This document shows positions 7,744 through 15,947 of a stretch of 36,374 nt of DNA, piece by piece. Every line of letters begins with the position of its first letter. Position 1 is the first letter of the stretch. Made by a program: the position numbers and the translations under genes. Source of the stretch: an uncultured Anaerobutyricum sp. (GTDB lineage Bacteria; Bacillota; Clostridia; Lachnospirales; Lachnospiraceae); the NCBI GenBank assembly GCA_934317185.1, contig CAKREJ010000008.1, positions 1 to 36,374 on the forward strand, written 5' to 3'. The notes under the pieces are model-generated. The model did not search any database. It saw only the letters and a program-made list of their open reading frames with translations, and was not told the DNA's origin.

Positions 7744-9279
7744 ATGAAAATAAGTCCGTATGTAGCAATCGTGATCGGTTCTAAAAATATGCTTATGAAA
7801 GTATATGAGATTTCTGCAACAAAAGGTATTCATACCATAGATGAACTTCGTTATGAATATGAACTTGGAAAAGAAGCCTATGTTACAAGAAAAATTACTT
7901 TTGCTCAAATCGAAGAAATATGCAATGTGTTAGAACAATTTCAACAGCGAATGAAAGAGTATGCTGTTACAGAATTTCATTGTTATGCAACGAGTGCGAT
8001 TCGAAATGCGAAAAATCAGGTTTCTGTTCTTAATCAGATAAAGGTTCGTACAGGAATTGATGTAATCATGCTTAGTAATTCAGAACTCCGTTTTCTTATG
8101 TATAAAGGAATACAGGTTTTAAAGCTGGATTTTAATAAGATTATTGAAAAGAATACAGCAATTTTAGATATTGGATCAGGCAGTGTACAAATATCTTTAT
8201 TTGATAAACAGGTACTCTATATGACACAAAATCTTGATATTGGTGCGGTAAAAGTACGGGAGTTTTCAGAATCTGTTGAAAACAATGTGCTTGATTATAT
8301 TTCTGTATTAGAGGAATATATTCGATATGAAGTTGATATGTTTAAGAGTGGCTATCTAAAAGACAAGGATATTAAAAATGTTATTGCCATTGGAGACGAG
8401 ATTAAAAATATCAATCGTCTTGTACCAGAACTTCATCTTGAAGATACGATGAGTTATGATCAGATTGAATATATTTATAAAAAAATTAAAAAAGCATCCT
8501 ATCAGGATATTGCTATAAAGTATGGACTTTCAATAGAAGATGCCAAAATGGTGCTTCCATCTGTTCTCATTTACAAAATATTTTTAGAACAATCAAAAGC
8601 AGATACCATTTATATTTGTGCAACAAATCTTTGCGATGGAAGTGTAGTAGATTATGCACAGAAGACAAAAAAGATAAAGCTAAATCATGATTTTTATCAC
8701 GATATCGTGGCCTCTGCCAAATATATTGGTAAGCGATATCGTTACAGTAAGGTACACGCTCAATATATTACAGAACTGGCCTTAGAGATTTTTGATAAAA
8801 CAAAGAAATTTCACGGACTTTCCCAAAGAGACAGGCTTATTCTTGAAATATCAGCAATTCTTCATGATATTGGAAAGTACGTTAATTTAAATGCTCCGGG
8901 TAAAAATGGCTATCAGTTAATTATGTCTACAGAAATTATGGGACTTTCCCATCGTGAACGGGAAGAAGTTGCAAATGTAGTTCTTTATAATACACAGGAG
9001 CTGCCAGATACCGATGAACTTGATACAGTTTTCTGGCGTGAGGAATATCTTCGAATTGCCAAGCTTTCTTCTATTTTAAGAGTAGCCAATGCATTAGACA
9101 GAGGGCATAAGCAAAAATTTGAAAATTGTTCCATGGCACGAAAAGGAAAAGAGCTGATCATCACTTTAGAAACAAATCAGGATATCACCTTAGAAATTAC
9201 CCGTTTTTCCAAAAAAGCAGAAACATTTAATGAATTTACCGGTATAATGCCTGTATTAAAGCAGAAAAGATCATTCTAG
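7744..9279 (+). CDS. Ppx/GppA-type phosphatase with C-terminal HD domain
   Basis: A 511-residue protein. Residues 1 to about 300 have the actin-like Ppx/GppA fold: CYATSAIRNAKN, and the phosphate-binding loop AILDIGSGSVQISLFD (canonical DIGGGS). The C-terminal part (about 325-500) is an HD domain with H338 and H374-D375 (LHDIGKY). Ppx/GppA proteins hydrolyse polyphosphate or pppGpp. Its position 14 bases before ppk points to polyphosphate. Oddity: the first motif, usually I-D-[IL]-G-S-N-S, reads IVIGSKN, so the metal-linked Asp is Val10. Catalysis may be altered, or the protein may act as a sensor. The start has AAGGAGG 6 bases before it. I do not assign ppx as a symbol because activity is uncertain. 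Confidence 0.82.
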   Translation: MKISPYVAIVIGSKNMLMKVYEISATKGIHTIDELRYEYELGKEAYVTRKITFAQIEEICNVLEQFQQRMKEYAVTEFHCYATSAIRNAKNQVSVLNQIKVRTGIDVIMLSNSELRFLMYKGIQVLKLDFNKIIEKNTAILDIGSGSVQISLFDKQVLYMTQNLDIGAVKVREFSESVENNVLDYISVLEEYIRYEVDMFKSGYLKDKDIKNVIAIGDEIKNINRLVPELHLEDTMSYDQIEYIYKKIKKASYQDIAIKYGLSIEDAKMVLPSVLIYKIFLEQSKADTIYICATNLCDGSVVDYAQKTKKIKLNHDFYHDIVASAKYIGKRYRYSKVHAQYITELALEIFDKTKKFHGLSQRDRLILEISAILHDIGKYVNLNAPGKNGYQLIMSTEIMGLSHREREEVANVVLYNTQELPDTDELDTVFWREEYLRIAKLSSILRVANALDRGHKQKFENCSMARKGKELIITLETNQDITLEITRFSKKAETFNEFTGIMPVLKQKRSF

Positions 9280-9293
9280 AGGAGGACAGAAGG

Positions 9294-11447
9294 ATGGATA
9301 AAAGTGTATTTGACAAATCACAGAATTTTACAAATCGTGAATTGAGCTGGCTGGAATTTAATCAGCGAATACTCGGTGAAGCAAGAGACCGCAAAAATCC
9401 ATTGTTTGAGCGAATGAAGTTTTTGAGCATTACTGCATCCAATTTAGATGAGTTTTTCATGGTTCGTATCGCATCTTTGAAAGATATGGTAAATGCAGGA
9501 TACCAGAAGAAGGATATTGCAGGTATGACAGCTCAGGCACAGCTTGAGGCCCTGAACGAAAAAACGCATACATTTTGTGAGAAACAGTATACAACATATA
9601 ATCGTTCTTTATTGCCGAAGCTTTCTGAGGCCGGGCTGGAAATCGTATCTTTTGAAAAGCTTTCTGAAAAAGAAGAAGAATTTTTAGAAGAATATTTCCA
9701 TAAAAATGTATATCCGGTACTTACTCCGATGGCAATTGATTCTTCAAGACCTTTTCCGCTGATTCAAAATAAGACTTTAAATATTGCTGCCCTTATTAAA
9801 CGCCGTAATAACGATAAAAAAGAAAAAAAAGAATACGATGTTGCTACCGTTCAGGTGCCTTCTGTCCTTCCAAGAGTCATCATATTGCCACAAAAAGATG
9901 AACAAAAAAGAAGATGCCGTGTTATTCTTCTTGAAAATGTTATCGAGCATTATTTGGACATTCTATTTTTAAATCATGAAATTCTGTGTTCTGCTCCATA
10001 CCGTATTATGCGTAATGCGGATCTTTCTATTGATGAAGATGATGCAGAAGATTTATTAAAAGAAATTGAAAAGTCTTTAAAAATGCGTCAATGGGGAGAA
10101 GTGATCAAGTTTGAGTACGAGGAACAAATGGATAGCCGTCTCGTAAAATACTTAAAAAAACAGTTACAGGTACATCCAGGAGATATGTATGCCTGTAATG
10201 GGCCACTTGATCTGACATTTCTTATGAAATGTTATGGATTAAGTGGTTTTGATGATTTAAAAGAAGCTCCTTACATTCCACAGAAAAACAAAAATCTTCG
10301 TGCAGATAAAAATATATTTACACAAATCAGGAAGAGAGATGTATTATTACATCATCCATATGAAAGCTTTGATCCGATAGTTGCTTTTATCAAACAAGCT
10401 GCAGAGGATGAAAATGTACTTGCAATTAAACAGACGCTATATCGCGTCAGTGGACATTCTCCAATTATCGCCGCACTTGCTCAGGCTGCGGAAAATGGGA
10501 AGCAGGTAACCGTTTTAGTTGAGCTTAAGGCAAGATTTGACGAAGAAAATAATATTAACTGGGCAAAAAAATTAGAAAAAGCAGGCTGTCATGTTATCTA
10601 TGGTCTGGTGGGGTTAAAAACACATTGTAAGATCGCACTTGTTGTTCGAAAAGAAGCCGATGGTATCCGGCGCTACGTTCATCTTGGAACGGGAAATTAT
10701 AATGATTCCACTGCAAAGCTTTACACAGATATCGGTATGTTTACCTGTCGTGATGTCATTGGAGAAGATGCTACCGCTGTATTTAATATGTTAAGTGGCT
10801 ATTCAGAACCTGCAAGCTGGAACCGCCTTATTGTTGCTCCAATCTGGATGAAAAAGCGTTTTTTAGAAATGATTCACCGCGAAACAAAAAACGCTAAAGA
10901 AGGAAAAAAAGCTAAAATTATCGCAAAATGTAACTCCCTTTGTGATCGAAAGATTATTCTCGCATTATATGAAGCCTCCTGTGCCGGAGTAGAAATTGAG
11001 CTGATCATTCGGGGAATCTGTTGCCTTGTGGCGGGTAAGCCAGGAGTCAGCGAAAATATTCATGTACGTTCTATAGTAGGCACGTTTCTGGAACATGCAA
11101 GAATTTTCTATTTTTATAATGACGGTCATGAGGAAATTTATATGGGAAGTGCAGACTGGATGCCACGAAATCTTGATCGACGGGTAGAAATCGTTTTTCC
11201 GGTTGAGGCAGAAGATCTAAAAGAAAAAGCAAAACATATTTTAGATGTTCAACTTCGGGACACATTAAAAGCACATCGGCTTTTAGAAGACGGAACCTAT
11301 CAGAAAATAGACCGTAGAGGAAAGGAAGCAATCGAGGCACAGAAAACTTTCTGTGAAGAAGCGATTGCTGCTGCGAGCGAGCCAAGAAAAAGGGTGCAAA
11401 AAAAAAGGACATTTGATCCTCGTTTTTCACCACAGGAGGAAGAATGA
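9294..11447 (+). CDS. ppk: Polyphosphate kinase 1
   Basis: A 717-residue PPK1, which reversibly polymerises the gamma-phosphate of ATP into polyphosphate. The N domain begins with NRELSWLEFNQRIL, the strongest PPK1 signature. SNLDEFFMVR and YPVLTPMAID follow. In the two C-terminal phospholipase-D-like domains the phosphorylated His is H444 (GLKTHCKIALVVR), and the second His is H601 (LEHARIFYFY), followed by GSADWMPRNLDRRVE. The length is typical (about 690-720). GAGGA precedes the ATG. The last 4 bases overlap the GH3 gene (ATGA), so these are translationally coupled. All key residues are present, so activity is expected. Confidence 0.96.
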   Translation: MDKSVFDKSQNFTNRELSWLEFNQRILGEARDRKNPLFERMKFLSITASNLDEFFMVRIASLKDMVNAGYQKKDIAGMTAQAQLEALNEKTHTFCEKQYTTYNRSLLPKLSEAGLEIVSFEKLSEKEEEFLEEYFHKNVYPVLTPMAIDSSRPFPLIQNKTLNIAALIKRRNNDKKEKKEYDVATVQVPSVLPRVIILPQKDEQKRRCRVILLENVIEHYLDILFLNHEILCSAPYRIMRNADLSIDEDDAEDLLKEIEKSLKMRQWGEVIKFEYEEQMDSRLVKYLKKQLQVHPGDMYACNGPLDLTFLMKCYGLSGFDDLKEAPYIPQKNKNLRADKNIFTQIRKRDVLLHHPYESFDPIVAFIKQAAEDENVLAIKQTLYRVSGHSPIIAALAQAAENGKQVTVLVELKARFDEENNINWAKKLEKAGCHVIYGLVGLKTHCKIALVVRKEADGIRRYVHLGTGNYNDSTAKLYTDIGMFTCRDVIGEDATAVFNMLSGYSEPASWNRLIVAPIWMKKRFLEMIHRETKNAKEGKKAKIIAKCNSLCDRKIILALYEASCAGVEIELIIRGICCLVAGKPGVSENIHVRSIVGTFLEHARIFYFYNDGHEEIYMGSADWMPRNLDRRVEIVFPVEAEDLKEKAKHILDVQLRDTLKAHRLLEDGTYQKIDRRGKEAIEAQKTFCEEAIAAASEPRKRVQKKRTFDPRFSPQEEE

Positions 11448-12673
11448 GAAAATATAGAATAATCACAATATTACTATGCTTTTCTCTGGTTATGGGATTA
11501 CTTACCGGTTGTAGTTCTCATAAAAAAAAGGAAAAAGCAGAGAAAGCTACTTCTGCTTCAAAAAATTCCGGAGAATTTGATGATATTACATTGGAAGGAA
11601 TGGTGTCTGATGTTCTTTCTGGCATGACACTAAAAGAAAAAATTGGTCAAATGTTTATTGTCTGTACAGATTCTCTTGATTTTGATGCAGAAACCGAAGT
11701 CACAGAAACAATGGAACAGAAATTAAAAGAATATAAACCAGGTGGTGTTATCTTCTTTTCTTACAATATAAAAACCAGGGAACAAGTAAAAAACATGATT
11801 GCAGAAATAGGGAAAACAACCGAACTCCCTTTATTTATTTCCGTAGATGAAGAGGGAGGAAGTGTAGCAAGAATTGCAAATTCTAAAAATATGCATACAA
11901 CAAAGTTCCCTGCAATGGCGGAAATAGGGAAAACCGGGGATAGTAAAAATGCTTACAATGTAGGCGAAACCATTGGAAAAGAAATTCATGAACTGGGATT
12001 TAATCTGGATTTCGCACCAGTTGCTGATATTAATACGAATTCTGAAAACACTGAGATAGGAAACAGAAGCTTTAGCTCTGAACCGAAAACAGTAGCACAT
12101 ATGGTTGCACAGGAAGTAAAGGGTCTACAGTCACAGGGTGTAAGTGCTACATTGAAGCATTTTCCGGGACAGGGACAATGTGGAGAAGATACGCATAAAG
12201 GGTATGTTGAGCTGGATGCAACAATTGACCGATTGCGTGAGGTAGAATTTCTTCCGTTTAAAGCAGGAATCGCAGCGGATTCTGATATGGTTATGATGTC
12301 TCATGTGGCAGTGAGTCAGATTACAGGAAAAGAAACACCGGCATCTCTGACAAAACTTATGGTAAATGATATTTTAAGAGAAGAATTACAGTTTAATAAT
12401 GTAATTATTACAGATGCGATGAATATGAAGGTTATTACAAAGTTCTACGATGCGGATCAGGCAGCCGTCATGGCTGTTGAGGCAGGAAATGACATGATTT
12501 TAATGCCGGATAATTTTGAACTGGCTTTTGAAGGGTTACTTGAAGCGGTAAAAGATGGTACCATTTCCGAAAATCAGATTGATGAAGCCGTGGGACGAAT
12601 ACTTACCGTAAAAATCCGTCGGGGGATTATTCCAAAAGATTCTAAATTGTTTCGACAGAATGCAGGAAAGTAA
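11444..12673 (+). CDS. Glycoside hydrolase family 3 lipoprotein, probable beta-N-acetylhexosaminidase
   Basis: A 409-residue exported lipoprotein. A signal peptide (about 1-22) ends in the lipobox LLTGC, with C23 as the lipidated Cys, followed by a Lys/Ser-rich linker. The GH3 barrel shows EKIGQMFIV, SVDEEGGSVAR, NLDFAPVADI, KHFPGQG, and the Asp-x-His pair of NagZ-type enzymes at D249-T-H251; the nucleophile Asp is in ITDAMNMK. NagZ enzymes remove N-acetylglucosamine from muropeptides, and Gram-positive forms act outside the cell. It sits in a cluster with an LTA-synthase-like gene, which supports an envelope role. The His usually found in FPGHG is Gln here; that position varies in the family. 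GGAGGAAG precedes the ATG inside the ppk end. Confidence 0.86.
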   Translation: MRKYRIITILLCFSLVMGLLTGCSSHKKKEKAEKATSASKNSGEFDDITLEGMVSDVLSGMTLKEKIGQMFIVCTDSLDFDAETEVTETMEQKLKEYKPGGVIFFSYNIKTREQVKNMIAEIGKTTELPLFISVDEEGGSVARIANSKNMHTTKFPAMAEIGKTGDSKNAYNVGETIGKEIHELGFNLDFAPVADINTNSENTEIGNRSFSSEPKTVAHMVAQEVKGLQSQGVSATLKHFPGQGQCGEDTHKGYVELDATIDRLREVEFLPFKAGIAADSDMVMMSHVAVSQITGKETPASLTKLMVNDILREELQFNNVIITDAMNMKVITKFYDADQAAVMAVEAGNDMILMPDNFELAFEGLLEAVKDGTISENQIDEAVGRILTVKIRRGIIPKDSKLFRQNAGK

Positions 12674-12753
12674 TCTGTCATATTCATAAAAAATACTATG
12701 TAAAATATACATAAAATTTGTGAATGGTTCTGAAATCTGAGAAATGGCTTGTA

Positions 12754-12782
12754 TAGACACTTATTTTATGTTAGTATACAAT
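12754..12782 (+). promoter_or_regulatory. Predicted sigma-A promoter for purF
   Basis: TAGACA (12754-12759), 17-base spacer, TACAAT (12777-12782), 53 bases before the purF ATG. No purine riboswitch or PurR box was recognised. No clear terminator precedes it in the 12674-12753 stretch. Confidence 0.6.
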
Positions 12783-12835
12783 CGTTTTAATATGCTAATT
12801 AAATATATTTACTAATGAAATTATGGAGGAAGAAA

Positions 12836-14290
12836 ATGGCGTTTGATATGGAAGAACAGTTTTCTGAAGAGTGTGTGGATTCTGGAATTCACGAAGAATG
12901 CGGAGTGTTTGGAGCATATGATTTCGACGGGAATGACATTGCTTCAACAGTGTATTATGGGTTGTTTGCTCTGCAGCACAGAGGACAGGAAAGCTGTGGT
13001 ATTGCAGTTTCGGATACCAACGGTCCTAAAAAGAACATTCAGGTTCATAAAGGAATGGGACTTGTCAACGAGGTTTTTAACAGTGAGAACCTTGAGAAGT
13101 TAAAGGGAAATATCAGTGTGGGTCATGTCAGATATTCAACGGCTGGCTCAAGTACAAGAGAAAATGCACAGCCATTAGTACTGAATTATTATAAAGGTAC
13201 ATTGGCACTTGCACATAACGGTAATCTGGTGAATGCTCTTGAACTTCGTAAAGAGCTTGAGAGAACAGGTGCTATTTTTCAGACTACTATTGATTCTGAA
13301 GTAATTGCCTACCATGTTGCAAAAGAAAGAATTTTTGCAGCAACAGCCGAGGAAGCAGTACTGGCAGCAATGCGTAAGTTAAAAGGAGCATATTCCCTTA
13401 TTGTAATGAGTCCGAGAAAGCTGATCGGGGCAAGAGATCCATTTGGCTTCCGTCCTCTTTGCATCGGAAAAAGAGATAATACATATTTCCTTACTTCAGA
13501 GACTTGTGCTCTTGATACAGTTGGTGCAGAATTTGTAAGAGATGTAGAACCTGGAGAAGTTGTCACTCTGACTCCAAAGGGAATTGAATCAAATAAAGAA
13601 CTTTGTTTTAAGGATCCTTCTAAACAGGCAAGATGTATTTTTGAATACATTTATTTTGCAAGACCGGATGCGGTAATCGATGGTGTTGGTGTTTATGCCA
13701 GTCGTATTAAGGCCGGAAAATTTCTTGCGATGGATTCACCTGTTGATGCAGACATGGTTGTTGGGGTTCCGGAATCAGGAAATCCGGCAGCACAGGGATA
13801 TGCTATGGAATCAGGAATCCCTTACGGAACAGCCTTTATTAAGAACTCTTATGTCGGAAGAACCTTTATTAAGCCAAAGCAGAGTATGCGTGAAAGCAGT
13901 GTGCAGGTAAAGTTAAACGTATTAAAAGATGCAGTCAAAGGAAAGCGAATCGTTATGATTGATGACTCTATTGTACGTGGAACAACCTGTCGACGAATTG
14001 TTCGTATGTTAAAGGATGCCGGAGCAAAAGAAGTCCATGTAAGGATTAGTTCTCCTCCATTTTTACATCCTTGTTACTTTGGAACAGATATTCCATCAGA
14101 AGATCAGCTCGTCGCATATGGTAAGACTCTGGATGAAATCTGCGAAAGTATAGAAGCGGATACATTAGCTTATCTTCATATGGATCGTTTAAAAGAGTTG
14201 AATGACGGATTACCATATTGTGATGCCTGCTTCAGTGGAAACTATCCAATAGAGCCACCGACACAGGATATCCGAGGTGAACAGGGCTAA
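12836..14290 (+). CDS. purF: Amidophosphoribosyltransferase (first committed step of purine synthesis)
   Basis: A 484-residue enzyme that makes 5-phosphoribosylamine from PRPP and glutamine. The N-terminal Ntn glutaminase starts at C22 (HEECGVFGAYDF), so a propeptide of 21 residues would be removed. That is longer than the 11-residue propeptide of B. subtilis PurF; an alternative ATG at 12848 would shorten it to 17. The PRPP-binding loop is IVMIDDSIVRGTT. The cysteines of the [4Fe-4S] form are visible (C in QARCIFEY, HPCYFG, YCDAC). The ATG at 12836 is chosen because GGAGGA at 12825-12830 sits just before it; an ATG at 12815 would overlap no ribosome-binding site. Followed by purB after 64 bases without a terminator. 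Confidence 0.96.
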   Translation: MAFDMEEQFSEECVDSGIHEECGVFGAYDFDGNDIASTVYYGLFALQHRGQESCGIAVSDTNGPKKNIQVHKGMGLVNEVFNSENLEKLKGNISVGHVRYSTAGSSTRENAQPLVLNYYKGTLALAHNGNLVNALELRKELERTGAIFQTTIDSEVIAYHVAKERIFAATAEEAVLAAMRKLKGAYSLIVMSPRKLIGARDPFGFRPLCIGKRDNTYFLTSETCALDTVGAEFVRDVEPGEVVTLTPKGIESNKELCFKDPSKQARCIFEYIYFARPDAVIDGVGVYASRIKAGKFLAMDSPVDADMVVGVPESGNPAAQGYAMESGIPYGTAFIKNSYVGRTFIKPKQSMRESSVQVKLNVLKDAVKGKRIVMIDDSIVRGTTCRRIVRMLKDAGAKEVHVRISSPPFLHPCYFGTDIPSEDQLVAYGKTLDEICESIEADTLAYLHMDRLKELNDGLPYCDACFSGNYPIEPPTQDIRGEQG

Positions 14291-14354
14291 AATAGTGGAT
14301 ATAAAAAATATAAACAAAGCAATAATAAACAAGTTACCATAGGAGGTATAAACA

Positions 14355-15788
14355 ATGTACGATAAATATCAGAGTCCTCTCTCAGAAAGATATGCAAGTA
14401 AAGAAATGCAGTATATTTTCTCTCCGGACAAGAAGTTTAAAACATGGAGAAAGCTTTGGATCGCACTGGCAGAAACAGAATACGAATTAGGTCTTTCCAG
14501 TGTAACAAAAGAACAGATTGAGGAATTAAAAGAACATGCGGATGACATTAACTTTGATGTTGCTAAAGCAAGAGAAAAGGAAGTACGCCACGATGTTATG
14601 TCCCATGTGTATGCATATGGTGTACAATGTCCAACTGCAAAAGGAATCATTCATTTAGGTGCAACCTCCTGTTATGTAGGTGATAATACCGATATTATTA
14701 TTATGACAGAGGCTCTGAAATTAGTAAGAAGCAAGTTAATCAATGTAATTGCAGAGCTTTCCGGATTTGCCATGAAATACAAAGATCTTCCTACACTTGC
14801 CTTCACACATTTCCAGCCGGCACAGCCAACTACTGTTGGTAAGAGAGCAACTCTGTGGTTACATGATCTTATGCTTGATTTAGAAGACTTAGATTATGTT
14901 ATCAGTACAATGAAGCTTTTAGGTTCTAAAGGAACTACCGGAACACAGGCAAGTTTCTTAGAGCTGTTTAACGGTGATCATGAAACAATCCGTAAAATTG
15001 ATGGAAAGATTGCAGAAAAAATGGGATTTACTTCCTGTTATCCAGTTTCCGGACAGACTTATTCCCGTAAGATTGACAGTCGTGTATTAAATGTACTTTC
15101 CGGAATCGCACAGTCTGCTCATAAATTCTCTAATGATATTCGTCTCTTACAGCATTTAAAAGAGATTGAAGAACCATTTGAAAAACATCAGATCGGTTCC
15201 TCTGCAATGGCATATAAAAGAAATCCTATGAGAAGTGAAAGAATGGCTTCTTTGGCAGACTATGTAATGTCTGATGCAATGAATCCTGCGTTAGTAGCAT
15301 CAACACAGTGGTTTGAAAGAACACTGGATGATTCTGCAAATAAACGTCTTTCTATACCGGAAGGATTTTTGGCAATTGACGGTATTTTAGATCTCTATCT
15401 TAATGTTGTAGACGGTCTGGTAGTATATCCAAAGGTAATTGAAGCACGCCTTATGAAAGAACTTCCATTTATGGCAACAGAAAATATTATGATGGATGCA
15501 GTAAAAGCCGGTGGGGATCGTCAGGAGCTTCATGAAAGAATCCGTCAGCATTCTATGGCAGCAGGACGTGTTGTAAAAGAAGAAGGAAAAGATAATGATC
15601 TTCTTGAAAGAATTGCCGCAGACCCAGCATTCGGAATGACAATGGAGCAGCTTCAGACAATTATGAAACCAGAAAATTTTGTTGGAAGATCTCCAGAACA
15701 AACAGAAGAGTTTATCAATGAATACGTTAAGCCAATGCTCGCTGAGAATAAAGAACTTCTCGGAATGAAAGCAGAGATTAATGTATAA
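14355..15788 (+). CDS. purB: Adenylosuccinate lyase
   Basis: A 477-residue fumarase/aspartase-superfamily enzyme. It removes fumarate from SAICAR and from adenylosuccinate. The superfamily signature SSAMAYKRNPMRSE lies near residues 282-295, and the catalytic His region TFQP-type segment is seen as AFTHFQPAQPTTVGKR. GATSCYVGDNTD matches PurB of the longer type found in animals and many Clostridia. AGGAGGT lies 8-9 bases before the ATG. It is probably co-transcribed with purF; the next gene has its own consensus promoter. Confidence 0.96.
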   Translation: MYDKYQSPLSERYASKEMQYIFSPDKKFKTWRKLWIALAETEYELGLSSVTKEQIEELKEHADDINFDVAKAREKEVRHDVMSHVYAYGVQCPTAKGIIHLGATSCYVGDNTDIIIMTEALKLVRSKLINVIAELSGFAMKYKDLPTLAFTHFQPAQPTTVGKRATLWLHDLMLDLEDLDYVISTMKLLGSKGTTGTQASFLELFNGDHETIRKIDGKIAEKMGFTSCYPVSGQTYSRKIDSRVLNVLSGIAQSAHKFSNDIRLLQHLKEIEEPFEKHQIGSSAMAYKRNPMRSERMASLADYVMSDAMNPALVASTQWFERTLDDSANKRLSIPEGFLAIDGILDLYLNVVDGLVVYPKVIEARLMKELPFMATENIMMDAVKAGGDRQELHERIRQHSMAAGRVVKEEGKDNDLLERIAADPAFGMTMEQLQTIMKPENFVGRSPEQTEEFINEYVKPMLAENKELLGMKAEINV

Positions 15789-15805
15789 TATATAAAAACT
15801 TCGGA

Positions 15806-15834
15806 TTGACATGCTACAAAGAAATCCGTATAAT
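15806..15834 (+). promoter_or_regulatory. Perfect-consensus sigma-A promoter for the flippase gene
   Basis: TTGACA (15806-15811), exactly 17 bases, TATAAT (15829-15834). The expected start is near 15841, inside the inverted repeat at 15838-15863. This is the strongest promoter match in the window. Confidence 0.8.
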
Positions 15835-15837
15835 ACT

Positions 15838-15863
15838 AAGGGTTATCGACCACGATAACCCTT
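15838..15863 (+). promoter_or_regulatory. Perfect hairpin/operator at the predicted transcription start
   Basis: AAGGGTTATCG, a 4-base ACCA loop, and CGATAACCCTT. The 11-base arms pair perfectly, with one more T-A pair outside. There is no T-run after it, so it is not a terminator. It begins 3 bases after the -10 box and therefore covers +1. It could be a repressor operator or a 5'-end RNA hairpin that protects the message. Confidence 0.6.
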
Positions 15864-15882
15864 AAGTTATGTATATGCAATA

Positions 15883-15894
15883 ATGCCTCGGCAT
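15883..15894. repeat. Short palindrome ATGCC-TC-GGCAT, copy 2 of 3
   Basis: A perfect 5-base-arm palindrome in the flippase leader, flanked on both sides by TGCAATA-like sequence. On the reverse strand it reads ATGCCGAGGCATTATT, almost the same as copy 1 (ATACCGAGGCATTCTT). Confidence 0.45.
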
Positions 15895-15947
15895 GCAATA
15901 AAAACAGGAGAAGGAATAACTGGTGGATTTGGAAAGGTGGTTGTCAG

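Noticed and set aside
11071..11466. 131-codon - strand frame opposite the ppk end
   Set aside because: Overlaps conserved PPK1 sequence; composition is that of a shadow frame.
15387..15812. 141-codon - strand frame opposite purB
   Set aside because: Phe/Cys/His-rich shadow of purB; no ribosome-binding site or family similarity.
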